In this document: in pieces, positions 1 to 7,308 of the stretch
How positions within the stretch are numbered: position 1 is the first letter of the stretch
How the letters are laid out: the number at the start of each line of letters is the position of its first letter
NCBI GenBank assembly: GCA_027622495.1
Contig: JAQBYL010000046.1
Coordinates: 1-14,320 of the forward strand
Direction: 5' to 3'
DNA length: 14,320 nt
Origin: Pseudomonadota bacterium
GTDB lineage: Bacteria > Pseudomonadota > Gammaproteobacteria > Pseudomonadales > Azotimanducaceae
Notes under the pieces: generated by a model
Database searches by the model: none
What the model was told of the DNA's origin: nothing
Seen by the model: the letters and a program-made list of their open reading frames with translations, nothing else
Translations under genes and position numbers: made by a program

Positions 1-944
1 TGGGCAGGATCCGGGCAAGGTCACCGCTGCAGAGTTTCGGCATCTGGATGCTGGGACCGGCAATGCTCGAGTTCGCAAGCCATGAACAGAAGTTGACCCA
101 CCTGACCCGTATCGCCCGCGGTGAAATCCGCTGGTGTCAGGGTTATTCAGAACCCTCCTACGGCTCCGATCTGGCCGGTCTGCAGACCAAGGCTGAGGAC
201 AAAGGCGACTATTTCCTGGTCAACGGCGCAAAGATCTGGACCTCGTTTGCCGATCAGTGTGACTGGATATTCTGCCTGGTCCGAACCGACCCGGCTGCAC
301 CCAAACACGAAGGCATCAGCTTTGTGCTTTTTGATATGGAAAGCGAAGGCGTGAGTACCTCACCCATCGAGCTGATCAGCGGTTCTTCGCCGTTCTGCCA
401 GACGTTCTTTGACAATGTGAAGGTGCCGAAGGGCAACCTGGTTGGCGAACTTAATAACGGCTGGACCATCGCCAAACGTCTGTTGCAACACGAACGCAAT
501 ATGGTCGCAGGCATTGGCGGTGCCTCGGCAGCCGGTGGTGGCGGGCGCAAACTGGAAGACGTCGCTCTGGAATACGTTGGTGAAACCGACGGCAAAATCA
601 GCGATCCGGCCCTGCGCGGCCAGGTAAGTCAGCACCGTATGAACGACAAGGCATTTCAGTACACCCTGCGACGTGCAGGTGAAGAGGCCAGAACCGGCAA
701 CGCCAACGGCCATCTGGCGAGCATGTTCAAGTACTACGGCACCGAGCAGAACAAACTCAAGTACGAGCTGATGCTTTCGTGCATCGGCACTCAGAGTGTT
801 GGCTGGGAAGGGCCAGCTTTCAGCGACAAGGAAATCGGCACCACCAGGCAGTGGCTGCGCTCCAAGGCAAACTCCATCGAAGGCGGCACCAGCGAAGTGC
901 AGCTGAACGTGATCGCCAAACGCGTGCTCGGTCTGCCCGACTGA
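1..944 (+). CDS. Acyl-CoA dehydrogenase, 5'-truncated by window edge
   Basis: FAD-dependent alpha,beta-dehydrogenation of an acyl-CoA thioester, a beta-oxidation-type step in the cytoplasm. The frame (codons from base 3) is open to the left edge, so the gene starts outside the window; the ATG at 48 is internal, because the residues before it (SFGIW, then MLGPAML) already read as family sequence. Visible motifs are RWCQGYSEPSYGSD, the flavin/substrate loop with the common GAGSD reading YGSD; NGAKIWTS; and near the C-terminus SIEGGTSEVQLNVIAKRVLGLP, whose Glu (codon 879-881) sits where the catalytic base of this family lies. About 310 residues are present of a usual 380-410. The substrate cannot be told. 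The RWCQGYSEP-type sequence is typical of subfamilies that often occur as paired dehydrogenases, so a partner may lie upstream. The gene is followed by a 94-base gap before lemA, so it probably ends the preceding transcription unit. Confidence 0.95.
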   Translation, partial: GRIRARSPLQSFGIWMLGPAMLEFASHEQKLTHLTRIARGEIRWCQGYSEPSYGSDLAGLQTKAEDKGDYFLVNGAKIWTSFADQCDWIFCLVRTDPAAPKHEGISFVLFDMESEGVSTSPIELISGSSPFCQTFFDNVKVPKGNLVGELNNGWTIAKRLLQHERNMVAGIGGASAAGGGGRKLEDVALEYVGETDGKISDPALRGQVSQHRMNDKAFQYTLRRAGEEARTGNANGHLASMFKYYGTEQNKLKYELMLSCIGTQSVGWEGPAFSDKEIGTTRQWLRSKANSIEGGTSEVQLNVIAKRVLGLPD

Positions 945-960
945 AAAGATCGGCAGGCAA

Positions 961-995
961 GCGACCCGCGAATCATCAATTCAATTTTGGGTCGC
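961..995. repeat. Inverted repeat between the acyl-CoA dehydrogenase and lemA
   Basis: Perfect 7-base arms, GCGACCC (961-967) and GGGTCGC (989-995), flank a 21-base AT-rich loop that itself contains GAAT-catca-ATTC. No T-tract follows, so this is not a standard intrinsic terminator. It could be a weak transcript stem, an operator for the lemA unit, or chance. It sits in the only sizeable non-coding gap (945-1038) on the left side of the window, where a lemA promoter would be expected; I could not find a convincing -35/-10 pair there. Confidence 0.35.
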
Positions 996-1038
996 AGCCG
1001 GGTACTCTACGGCCTGACTTTTGTTAATGGGGCATTGA

Positions 1039-1632
1039 ATGGAAACCATCATCGGACTGGTGGTGCTGGCGGTAGTCGGCCTGTGGCTGGTCGCCATCTA
1101 CAACAAGCTCGTCACGCTGAAAAACCGGTTCAAGAACGGATTTTCACAGATCGAGGTGCAGCTCAAGCGACGCTACGATCTGATTCCGAATCTGATCGAA
1201 GTCGCCAAGGGTTACATGGCCCACGAACGAGAAACCCTGGAAGCGGTCATCTCCGCCCGTAATCAGGCGATGGCCGGTCTGCAGGCCGCGGCAAAAGATC
1301 CATCCAACGCAGCTGCCATCAAAGAACTTTCGGGGGCGGAAGGCGTGCTCGGCGGTGCCATGGCGCGGTTCAATGTGGTGATGGAGGCCTATCCTGATCT
1401 CAAGGCCAACCAGAACATGATGCAGCTGTCGGAAGAACTGACCAGTACCGAGAACAAAGTCGCCTTTTCGCGCCAGGCTTATAATGATCAGGTCACCGAA
1501 TACAACACCTACAAACAGACCTTCCCGCCCAACATCGTGGCCGGTTTCTTTGGTCACGGCGAGGATGCTGAGCTTTTAGAGTATGAGGATCGGGAAGCCA
1601 TGCAGACCGCACCCAAGGTTTCTTTTACCTGA
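1039..1632 (+). CDS. lemA: LemA family protein
   Basis: 197-residue membrane-anchored protein of the LemA family. The molecular role of the family is poorly defined; members are often encoded next to membrane metalloproteases or TPM-domain proteins. Residues about 3-20 form one hydrophobic helix at the N-terminus. The LemA signature follows: YNKLVTLKNR (21-30), then SQIEVQLKRRYDLIPNLIEV (36-55) and KGYMAHERETLEAV. The rest is predicted helical, with heptad-like alternation, and ends in the usual short PKVSF-type tail. Length is normal for the family (about 180-200). The ATG at 1039 places the membrane helix at the very N-terminus, as expected; only a weak GGGG precedes it as a ribosome site. 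The M48 protease gene begins 59 bases downstream on the same strand with no visible terminator between, so the two are probably co-transcribed. Confidence 0.95.
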   Translation: METIIGLVVLAVVGLWLVAIYNKLVTLKNRFKNGFSQIEVQLKRRYDLIPNLIEVAKGYMAHERETLEAVISARNQAMAGLQAAAKDPSNAAAIKELSGAEGVLGGAMARFNVVMEAYPDLKANQNMMQLSEELTSTENKVAFSRQAYNDQVTEYNTYKQTFPPNIVAGFFGHGEDAELLEYEDREAMQTAPKVSFT

Positions 1633-1676
1633 GCGGACTTTCCCTGATAGTTTTAATCTGACACTTTTTACCTGAG
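1623..1676. repeat. 11-base direct repeat at the lemA stop codon
   Basis: TTTTACCTGAG occurs at 1623-1633, spanning the last two sense codons and the stop of lemA, and again at 1666-1676 in the gap before the protease gene. The sequences between and after the copies are not alike. It may be a remnant of a small duplication at the 3' end of lemA, or chance. Confidence 0.4.
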
Positions 1677-1691
1677 AACGGGTGCACCCAT

Positions 1692-3650
1692 TTGAATTTC
1701 TTCGCCGCACAGGACAACGCCCGGCGAAAGACCCTCTATCTGGCTCTGCTCTTTACCCTGGCAGTGGTCACGCTGATCGTTCTGACCAACGTCCTGATAG
1801 GCGTGCTGTTTTTTGTCACCACACCGCCAGACGGCCAGGTCAACCTGGTGGATCAGGCAGCCGGTATTTCAACGGAACGCTGGATCGCCATCAGCATGGG
1901 CGTGATCGGTGTGGTCAGTATTGCCATGTTGTACAAGTATCTGACCCTGAAAAGTGGCGGCCGGGGAATTGCTGAAGCTCTGGGTGGGCAACTGATCACG
2001 CACAGCACGCGCGATCTGAAACAACGGCGCCTGTTGAACGTGGTGGAAGAAATGGCCATCGCAGCAGGCATCCCGGTACCCCCCGTCTATCTGATCCCCG
2101 AACCAGGCATCAACGCCTTTGCCGCCGGGTTTGCGCCTGAAGATGCGGTCATCGGCATCAACCAGGGCACCCTCGACTTCCTCAACCGGGAAGAACTGCA
2201 GGGGGTGGTGGCGCACGAGTTCAGCCACATCTTAAACGGTGACATGAACATCAACCTGCGCCTGATCGCCATTCTGCATGGCATCGTTTTTCTCGGCATG
2301 ATCGGCTACCTGATCCTGCGTACCGGGGGGGGCAGTCGCAAAGACGGCATGCCATTGCTTGCGCTGGGTCTGGGTCTGATCGTTATCGGCTTTGGCGGTA
2401 CGTTCTTTGGCAACATGATCAAAGCCGCGGTGAGCCGGCAACGCGAATACCTGGCAGACTCTTCTGCCGTGCAGTTCACCCGGCATCCAAAAGGCATCGC
2501 TGATGCATTGAAAAAGATTGGCGGGGTCAGTTACGGATCAAGCATGCAACGCCCGGAGGCCAAGGAACTGAGCCATATGTTCTTTGGCGCGATCGGACCC
2601 GCTTTTCTCGGAGCTCTGACAGCGACCCATCCTCCGTTGCCAAAAAGAATTCGCGCCATCGACCCAAGCTGGGATGGTGAATTTCCGGTGTTGAATGCAC
2701 CCATTGGTTATTCTGCTGGCGAGAGTGAAACAACCTCCTCCTTCGCCGGCCGGCCGGTAATGGGTGATCAGACCGCAGTGCCTCACCTGCAGGCGCCGGG
2801 TTCGGCTGAGGTTAATGTCTCCGCTGATCAGTTGATCGACCAGATTGGCACCCTCACGGAAGCCGGTCTGCACAATGCGACCACCCTGCTCGACGGTCTG
2901 GACCCACCTCTGCGTGAAGCGACATCTGATCCGTGGTCAGCGCGGGCGCTGATCTACGCCATGCTGCTCGATGACGATGCTGCAATCCGTGCCGCTCAGC
3001 AGCGTTTTATTGATGCGGAAGCAGACACCGGGGTGCCGGAGCGGGTTGCCTCGTTATACGACCTGCTTGCGCCAACCGACGACCTGCAGAAGTCGACCCT
3101 CGTTGACCTGGCCATACCGACACTCAAGGAACTGAGCACCCAGCAATACGACCGCTTCATGGACAACGTGATCGCGGTGATCAGGGCTGACCGGCAGATA
3201 GATTTGTTCGAATGGGTCCTGCATCGGATCCTGCGCAAGGATCTGCATTCACACTTCCACGGGCATCGCGCGCCGAGGGTACGCTATCGCAATATCGACC
3301 GGTTAACCGACGAGTGCACTACACTGCTTTCGGCGCTGGCGAATGAAGCATCCGTCGGCACAGACGCACGCCAGCGGGCATTTCAGGAAGGTGCCGCCAC
3401 CCTGCAGCTGAATACCCGTCTGGATGAAAGTGCCGATCGCAATTTTACCCGGCTGAACCTCGCCCTGGAGAAACTCCGTGAGTTGCACCCGCTGGCCAAA
3501 CCCCGCCTGTTGAAAGCCGCCGCTGCCTGCGTGCTGGCAGATCAGCACGTGAGCGCTGGCGAAGGTGCACTGCTGCACGGCATCGCCGCTACGCTGGATT
3601 GCCCGGTTCCCCCCAGCATTTATCAGTTCAGCGGGCAACCGGATGGCTGA
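1692..3650 (+). CDS. M48 family (HtpX-like) membrane metalloprotease with long C-terminal extension
   Basis: Zinc endopeptidase of the inner membrane, 652 residues. Hydrophobic helices lie at about 15-42, 64-84, 190-210 and 219-245. The zinc site is HEFSH (H175, E176, H179) at the end of the helix VVAHEFSHILNGD; the third ligand is E252 in SRQREYLAD, and the protease domain closes with THPPLPKRIRAI (312-323). This is the HtpX layout. HtpX itself is about 290 residues; here another 300 follow. That extension is soluble and helical, with two stretches resembling TerB-like helical pairs: FMDNVIAVIRADRQIDLFEW (489-508) and LLKAAAACVLADQHVSAGEG (606-625). The start is TTG: MNFFAAQDNARRKT matches the usual amphipathic lead-in before the first helix, no ATG fits, and GAGAACGG lies about 10 bases upstream. 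It follows lemA and overlaps ppx by 8 bases. Likely role is quality control or processing of membrane proteins; substrates are unknown. It is not HtpX proper. Confidence 0.93.
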   Translation: MNFFAAQDNARRKTLYLALLFTLAVVTLIVLTNVLIGVLFFVTTPPDGQVNLVDQAAGISTERWIAISMGVIGVVSIAMLYKYLTLKSGGRGIAEALGGQLITHSTRDLKQRRLLNVVEEMAIAAGIPVPPVYLIPEPGINAFAAGFAPEDAVIGINQGTLDFLNREELQGVVAHEFSHILNGDMNINLRLIAILHGIVFLGMIGYLILRTGGGSRKDGMPLLALGLGLIVIGFGGTFFGNMIKAAVSRQREYLADSSAVQFTRHPKGIADALKKIGGVSYGSSMQRPEAKELSHMFFGAIGPAFLGALTATHPPLPKRIRAIDPSWDGEFPVLNAPIGYSAGESETTSSFAGRPVMGDQTAVPHLQAPGSAEVNVSADQLIDQIGTLTEAGLHNATTLLDGLDPPLREATSDPWSARALIYAMLLDDDAAIRAAQQRFIDAEADTGVPERVASLYDLLAPTDDLQKSTLVDLAIPTLKELSTQQYDRFMDNVIAVIRADRQIDLFEWVLHRILRKDLHSHFHGHRAPRVRYRNIDRLTDECTTLLSALANEASVGTDARQRAFQEGAATLQLNTRLDESADRNFTRLNLALEKLRELHPLAKPRLLKAAAACVLADQHVSAGEGALLHGIAATLDCPVPPSIYQFSGQPDG

Positions 3651-5166
3651 ATCGTCCCCCACCGCCAGCGGCGTCCAACGGCAGCTTGCGGCGGTGGACC
3701 TTGGCTCTAATAGTTTTCATCTGCTGGTTGCACAGGAAACCGGCGGGCGCCTTCAGGTGCTCGACCGGATCAAAGAAATGGTCCGCCTGGCGGAAGGCCT
3801 GGATGCCGACAGGGTGTTGCAGGGACCTGCCGTAGAGCGGGCATATGAATGTCTGCAGCGCTTTGGCCAGCGCATCCGCGATCTGCCCCGTCAGAATGTG
3901 CGCGTCGTCGGGACTAACACGCTGCGCGAGGCAGACAATGCCGACGAATTTCTAAAGGTTGCGGCCGACCATCTGGGTCATGGTGTGGAAGTCATATCGG
4001 GTCTTGAAGAAGCCCGGCTCATTTACCTCGGCGTTTCGCACGCGGTGGAAGACGATGCAACCCGACGTCTGGTGCTCGACATCGGCGGCGGCAGCACCGA
4101 GGTCATCCTCGGTCGTCGTTTCGAACCACAGATGCTTCGCAGCCTGTATCTGGGGTGTGTCGAAATGTCCCAGCGATTTTTTACCGATGGGGTTATCGAA
4201 GCAAAGAAATTCGACAGGGCGGTCAGCTATGCCATGCAGGAATTCGAAGCTGTTCAACTGGCGTTCAAAGTGACCGGCTGGGATGCAGCCATCGGATCCT
4301 CGGGCACTATCACCGCAGTCAGCAACGTGATCAACGAGCTGACCCCGCAGGATGTGCCTTCAGCTGACCCCACCATAACCCGTCAGGGTCTGGATGCGAT
4401 CCGCAAGCATCTGATCAAGGCAGGTCAGGTTGCCGACATTGAACTTAACGGCCTGCCAAACGAACGGCGCGCCGTGTTCCCTGGCGGCGTTGCCATACTG
4501 CAGGCTTTTTTCGATTCGTTTGGTCTTGAGGTGATGGGCACAACACAAGGTGCTCTGCGCGAAGGTCTGATGTGGGATCTGATCGGTCGCCATCACCAGG
4601 ATGACACACGCAACAACACCGTCGCTGATCTGGCTGGCCGCTACCGCCTGGACCTGGGGCAAAGTCGACGTGTGCGCGAATCCGCGATCTCGCTGCTGGC
4701 TCAGGTCGCCGATGACTGGGAACTGCTGGATTCAGCCAACAAGCTGCTGCTTACCTGGGCTGCTGATCTGCACGAGATCGGTATGGAGATCTCGCACAAT
4801 CAATACCACAAACACGGCGGCTATCTGTTGCAGTACATGGATATGCCCGGCTTCACCCAGCAGGATCAGGCCCAGCTTGCGCTGTTGACCAAGGCGCATC
4901 GGCGCAAACTGCCGGTCTTTGAGCAGACACCACAGGCAACCCGACTGACGCGTCTGATCACCCTGCTGCGCATCAGTGCAGTGCTGCACCGCAGTCGTTC
5001 ATCTGAACCACTACCGCATATAAGTGCAAAGGTTAAAGGGAACCAGCTGATCCTCACCTTTCCTGCGGACTGGATGAACCAGCATCCGCTCACCCGCCTG
5101 GATCTCGATCAGGAGGCAGCCTTTCTGAGCCAGGTACCGATCGAGTTGAAGGTGAAGTCAGGCTGA
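3643..5166 (+). CDS. ppx: Exopolyphosphatase / Ppx-GppA family phosphatase
   Basis: Hydrolyses terminal phosphate from polyphosphate, and in related GppA enzymes converts pppGpp to ppGpp; 507 residues, close to the ~513 of E. coli Ppx. The actin-like ASKHA fold is visible in the two phosphate-binding loops, AAVDLGSNSFHLLVA (16-30) and LVLDIGGGSTEVILG (143-157); in SGLEEARLIYLG (119-130), which carries the catalytic Glu region (E122/E123); and in GSSGTI (218-223). The C-terminal half contains the HD-like helical domain with DLHEIGMEISHNQYHKHGGY (375-394). The ATG at 3643 gives MAESSP and the conserved loop at the usual distance; the frame stays open 26 codons further upstream, but that part lies inside the protease gene and has no family similarity. 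It overlaps the protease stop (ATGGCTGA), so translation is probably coupled. It converges on ppk1, 7 bases away. Ppx versus GppA cannot be settled from motifs; the ppk1 neighbour favours Ppx. Confidence 0.95.
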   Translation: MAESSPTASGVQRQLAAVDLGSNSFHLLVAQETGGRLQVLDRIKEMVRLAEGLDADRVLQGPAVERAYECLQRFGQRIRDLPRQNVRVVGTNTLREADNADEFLKVAADHLGHGVEVISGLEEARLIYLGVSHAVEDDATRRLVLDIGGGSTEVILGRRFEPQMLRSLYLGCVEMSQRFFTDGVIEAKKFDRAVSYAMQEFEAVQLAFKVTGWDAAIGSSGTITAVSNVINELTPQDVPSADPTITRQGLDAIRKHLIKAGQVADIELNGLPNERRAVFPGGVAILQAFFDSFGLEVMGTTQGALREGLMWDLIGRHHQDDTRNNTVADLAGRYRLDLGQSRRVRESAISLLAQVADDWELLDSANKLLLTWAADLHEIGMEISHNQYHKHGGYLLQYMDMPGFTQQDQAQLALLTKAHRRKLPVFEQTPQATRLTRLITLLRISAVLHRSRSSEPLPHISAKVKGNQLILTFPADWMNQHPLTRLDLDQEAAFLSQVPIELKVKSG

Positions 5167-5173
5167 GTTCTGG

Positions 5174-7246
5174 TTAACTACCGGTTAGAGCGCGGAGCAG
5201 AGTCTCCTGAGCAACCACCCGTTCTTCGCCGTCGGCTTGAACGCGCACATAGCTGCCATCAGATTTCAATTCCCACGCTTGTGCATTGTCTTCCAGGTAA
5301 GTGGTGAACGCCTCATTGATCAACCGCGCTTTGAGATCGGGTTTCTCAACCGGAAAACAGGCTTCAATCCGTTTGAAAAAATTCCGGTCCATCCAGTCCG
5401 CGCTGGACAGATACACCTGCGGATCATCATCGTTGTGAAAGTAAAGCACTCTGGTGTGTTCCAGAAAACGCCCGACAATCGAACGAACGCGAATGTTTTC
5501 AGACACCCCTTTGAGACCAGGCCGCAGGGCGCAGATACCGCGGATGATGAGGTCAATCTGCACGCCTGCCTGGGACGCACGATACAGCGTCTGTATCAGC
5601 TGCGGCTCAAGTAGAGAATTCATTTTGACCATGATTTTTGCTGGTTTTCCCGCCTTTGCGTTGGCGGTTTCACGTTCGATGAACTCGAGTGTGGATTTGT
5701 GCAGAGTAAACGGCGACTGCAGGATCTTGTTGAGCCTGCCGGCACGTCCCATGGCTGTGAGCTGCTGGAACACGTTCTGAACGTCTTCACACATCTGCCC
5801 TTCACAGGTAAAGAGACCATAGTCGGTGTACAGCCTCGCGGTTCTGGCGTGGTAATTGCCAGTCCCAAGGTGCGCATAACGACGCAGCGTATCGCCTTCA
5901 CGGCGTATCACCAGGCACATCTTGGCATGGGTCTTGTACCCGACTACACCGTAGACAACCTGAGCACCTGCTTCCTGCAGGTGGTTTGCAAGTTCAATAT
6001 TGGCCGCCTCATCGAACCGCGCACGCAGCTCGATCACAACCATCACTTCTTTCCCGGCATTGGCGGCACGCGTCAGCATTTCCACCACTGCTGAATCCGG
6101 CCCTGTTCGATACAGGGTCTGACGAATGGAAACAACGGCAGGATCATTGGCAGCCTGGCGCAGAAATTCAATGAACGGTGCAAAAGAATCAAACGGATGA
6201 TGCAGCAGAATGTCGTCTGCTCGGATTGCCTCAAAAAGATCCGGGGCGGTTCGCAAACGCCGCGATATGGCCGGGGTAAAACCGGGATATTTCAGATCCG
6301 GTCGATCCACCCGGTCGGGTATCGTTGCCAGGTGCATCAGATTCACCGGACCGGCACAGTGATATACCTCGAACGGCCGGACCCTGAACTGGGCCGCCAG
6401 AAAGGCCTGTATGTCTTCGGGGCAATCCATGGCGACTTCCAGCCGCACCGCATCTCCATAGCGCCGTGAAGACAGCTCTCCTTCCAGCGCACGCAGCAGA
6501 TCGTCGACCTCTTCCGGATCAATGAAGAGATCACTGTTCCGCGTCACCCGGAACTGAAAACAGCCGAGTGCCTGCATGCCCGGAAAAAGATTGGACACAT
6601 GCGCTTCGATCACCGTGGTTAACAGCACAAAGTCATTGGGACCCTCGGCGCACTCCTCGGGTAACCGGATGAGGCGAGGCAGCGCACGGGGCGCCTGCAC
6701 GATGGCCTTCCCGCTGTTACGGCCAAACGCATCCTTACCTTCCAGAATGACAATAAAGGACAGGCTCTTGTTCAGCGGTTCGGGAAACGGATGGGCTGGA
6801 TCGAGTGCAACCGGCGAGATGATCGGCGCCAGTTCGCGTTTGAAATAGCGCTTGAGCCAGGTTTTCTGACCGTGGGTCCATTTTTTGTGATCAACAAACC
6901 GGATGCCTTGCGCCTCCAGCGCCGGCAACATCTCTTCATTGAGGATCCGGTACTGCTTCTCAACCAGCTTCTGCACGATCGGGGCGATGCGCCGCAGCTG
7001 TTCACCCGGCGACATATTGTCTGCACCACGCTGCATGGCGCCGTATGCTTCCTGCTGCTTGAGACCGGCGACGCGGATCTCAAAAAACTCATCGAGGATT
7101 GAGCTTGTGATACCCAGAAAACGCAGCCGTTCCAGCAGCGGTACGGTTTCGTCACTGGTTTGCGCGAGAACGCGTTTTACAAACTCAAGCAGCGACAGTT
7201 CGCGGTTGATGTACAACTCGGAATTGCTGAGCAGGTCTGCGTCCAT
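5174..7246 (-). CDS. ppk1: Polyphosphate kinase 1
   Basis: Reversibly transfers the gamma phosphate of ATP onto a growing polyphosphate chain; peripheral inner-membrane enzyme of about 690 residues in many proteobacteria, and 690 here. Domain order is as expected: N domain starting NRELSLLEFVKRVL (14-27), head domain, then two phospholipase-D-like catalytic domains. The histidine that becomes phosphorylated is H440 in VVGYKTHAKM, followed by RRYAHLGTGNYHARTARLYTDYG (456-477 region). The second conserved histidine is H597 in VGRFLEHTRV, and YLSSADWMDRNFFKRIE lies near the C-terminus. All key residues are intact. The ATG at 7246 gives a normal N-terminus; no good Shine-Dalgarno precedes it. The gene is divergent from cmoB and convergent with ppx, an arrangement of antagonistic polyphosphate enzymes found in some pseudomonads, rather than the ppk-ppx operon of E. 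coli. Confidence 0.97.
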   Translation of the reverse strand: MDADLLSNSELYINRELSLLEFVKRVLAQTSDETVPLLERLRFLGITSSILDEFFEIRVAGLKQQEAYGAMQRGADNMSPGEQLRRIAPIVQKLVEKQYRILNEEMLPALEAQGIRFVDHKKWTHGQKTWLKRYFKRELAPIISPVALDPAHPFPEPLNKSLSFIVILEGKDAFGRNSGKAIVQAPRALPRLIRLPEECAEGPNDFVLLTTVIEAHVSNLFPGMQALGCFQFRVTRNSDLFIDPEEVDDLLRALEGELSSRRYGDAVRLEVAMDCPEDIQAFLAAQFRVRPFEVYHCAGPVNLMHLATIPDRVDRPDLKYPGFTPAISRRLRTAPDLFEAIRADDILLHHPFDSFAPFIEFLRQAANDPAVVSIRQTLYRTGPDSAVVEMLTRAANAGKEVMVVIELRARFDEAANIELANHLQEAGAQVVYGVVGYKTHAKMCLVIRREGDTLRRYAHLGTGNYHARTARLYTDYGLFTCEGQMCEDVQNVFQQLTAMGRAGRLNKILQSPFTLHKSTLEFIERETANAKAGKPAKIMVKMNSLLEPQLIQTLYRASQAGVQIDLIIRGICALRPGLKGVSENIRVRSIVGRFLEHTRVLYFHNDDDPQVYLSSADWMDRNFFKRIEACFPVEKPDLKARLINEAFTTYLEDNAQAWELKSDGSYVRVQADGEERVVAQETLLRALTGS

Positions 7247-7308
7247 GGATACAATCGCTTGAGCTTAACCACGAAAACCTACTTTACCACGCGGGATCTG
7301 ACACATTG
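7247..7308. promoter_or_regulatory. Divergent ppk1/cmoB intergenic region
   Basis: These 62 bases separate the start of ppk1 (leftward) from cmoB (rightward), so at least one promoter should lie here or just inside the flanking coding ends. On the plus strand TTGAGC (7259-7264) and TACTTT (7280-7285) resemble -35 and -10 elements, but the spacer is only 15 bases. No clear pair is seen for ppk1. I see no recognisable operator, including no convincing pho box. Confidence 0.3.

Noticed and set aside
360..713. 117-residue minus-strand frame inside the first acyl-CoA dehydrogenase
   Set aside because: Antisense shadow of a clearly coding, motif-rich sense frame.
3565..3642. N-terminal extension of the ppx frame by 26 codons
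   Set aside because: It lies within the protease gene and has no family similarity; the ATG at 3643 places the first phosphate-binding loop at the usual distance.
5195..5208. GGAG-cagagt-CTCC as a terminator between ppx and ppk1
   Set aside because: Only a 4-bp stem with no T-tract on either strand.
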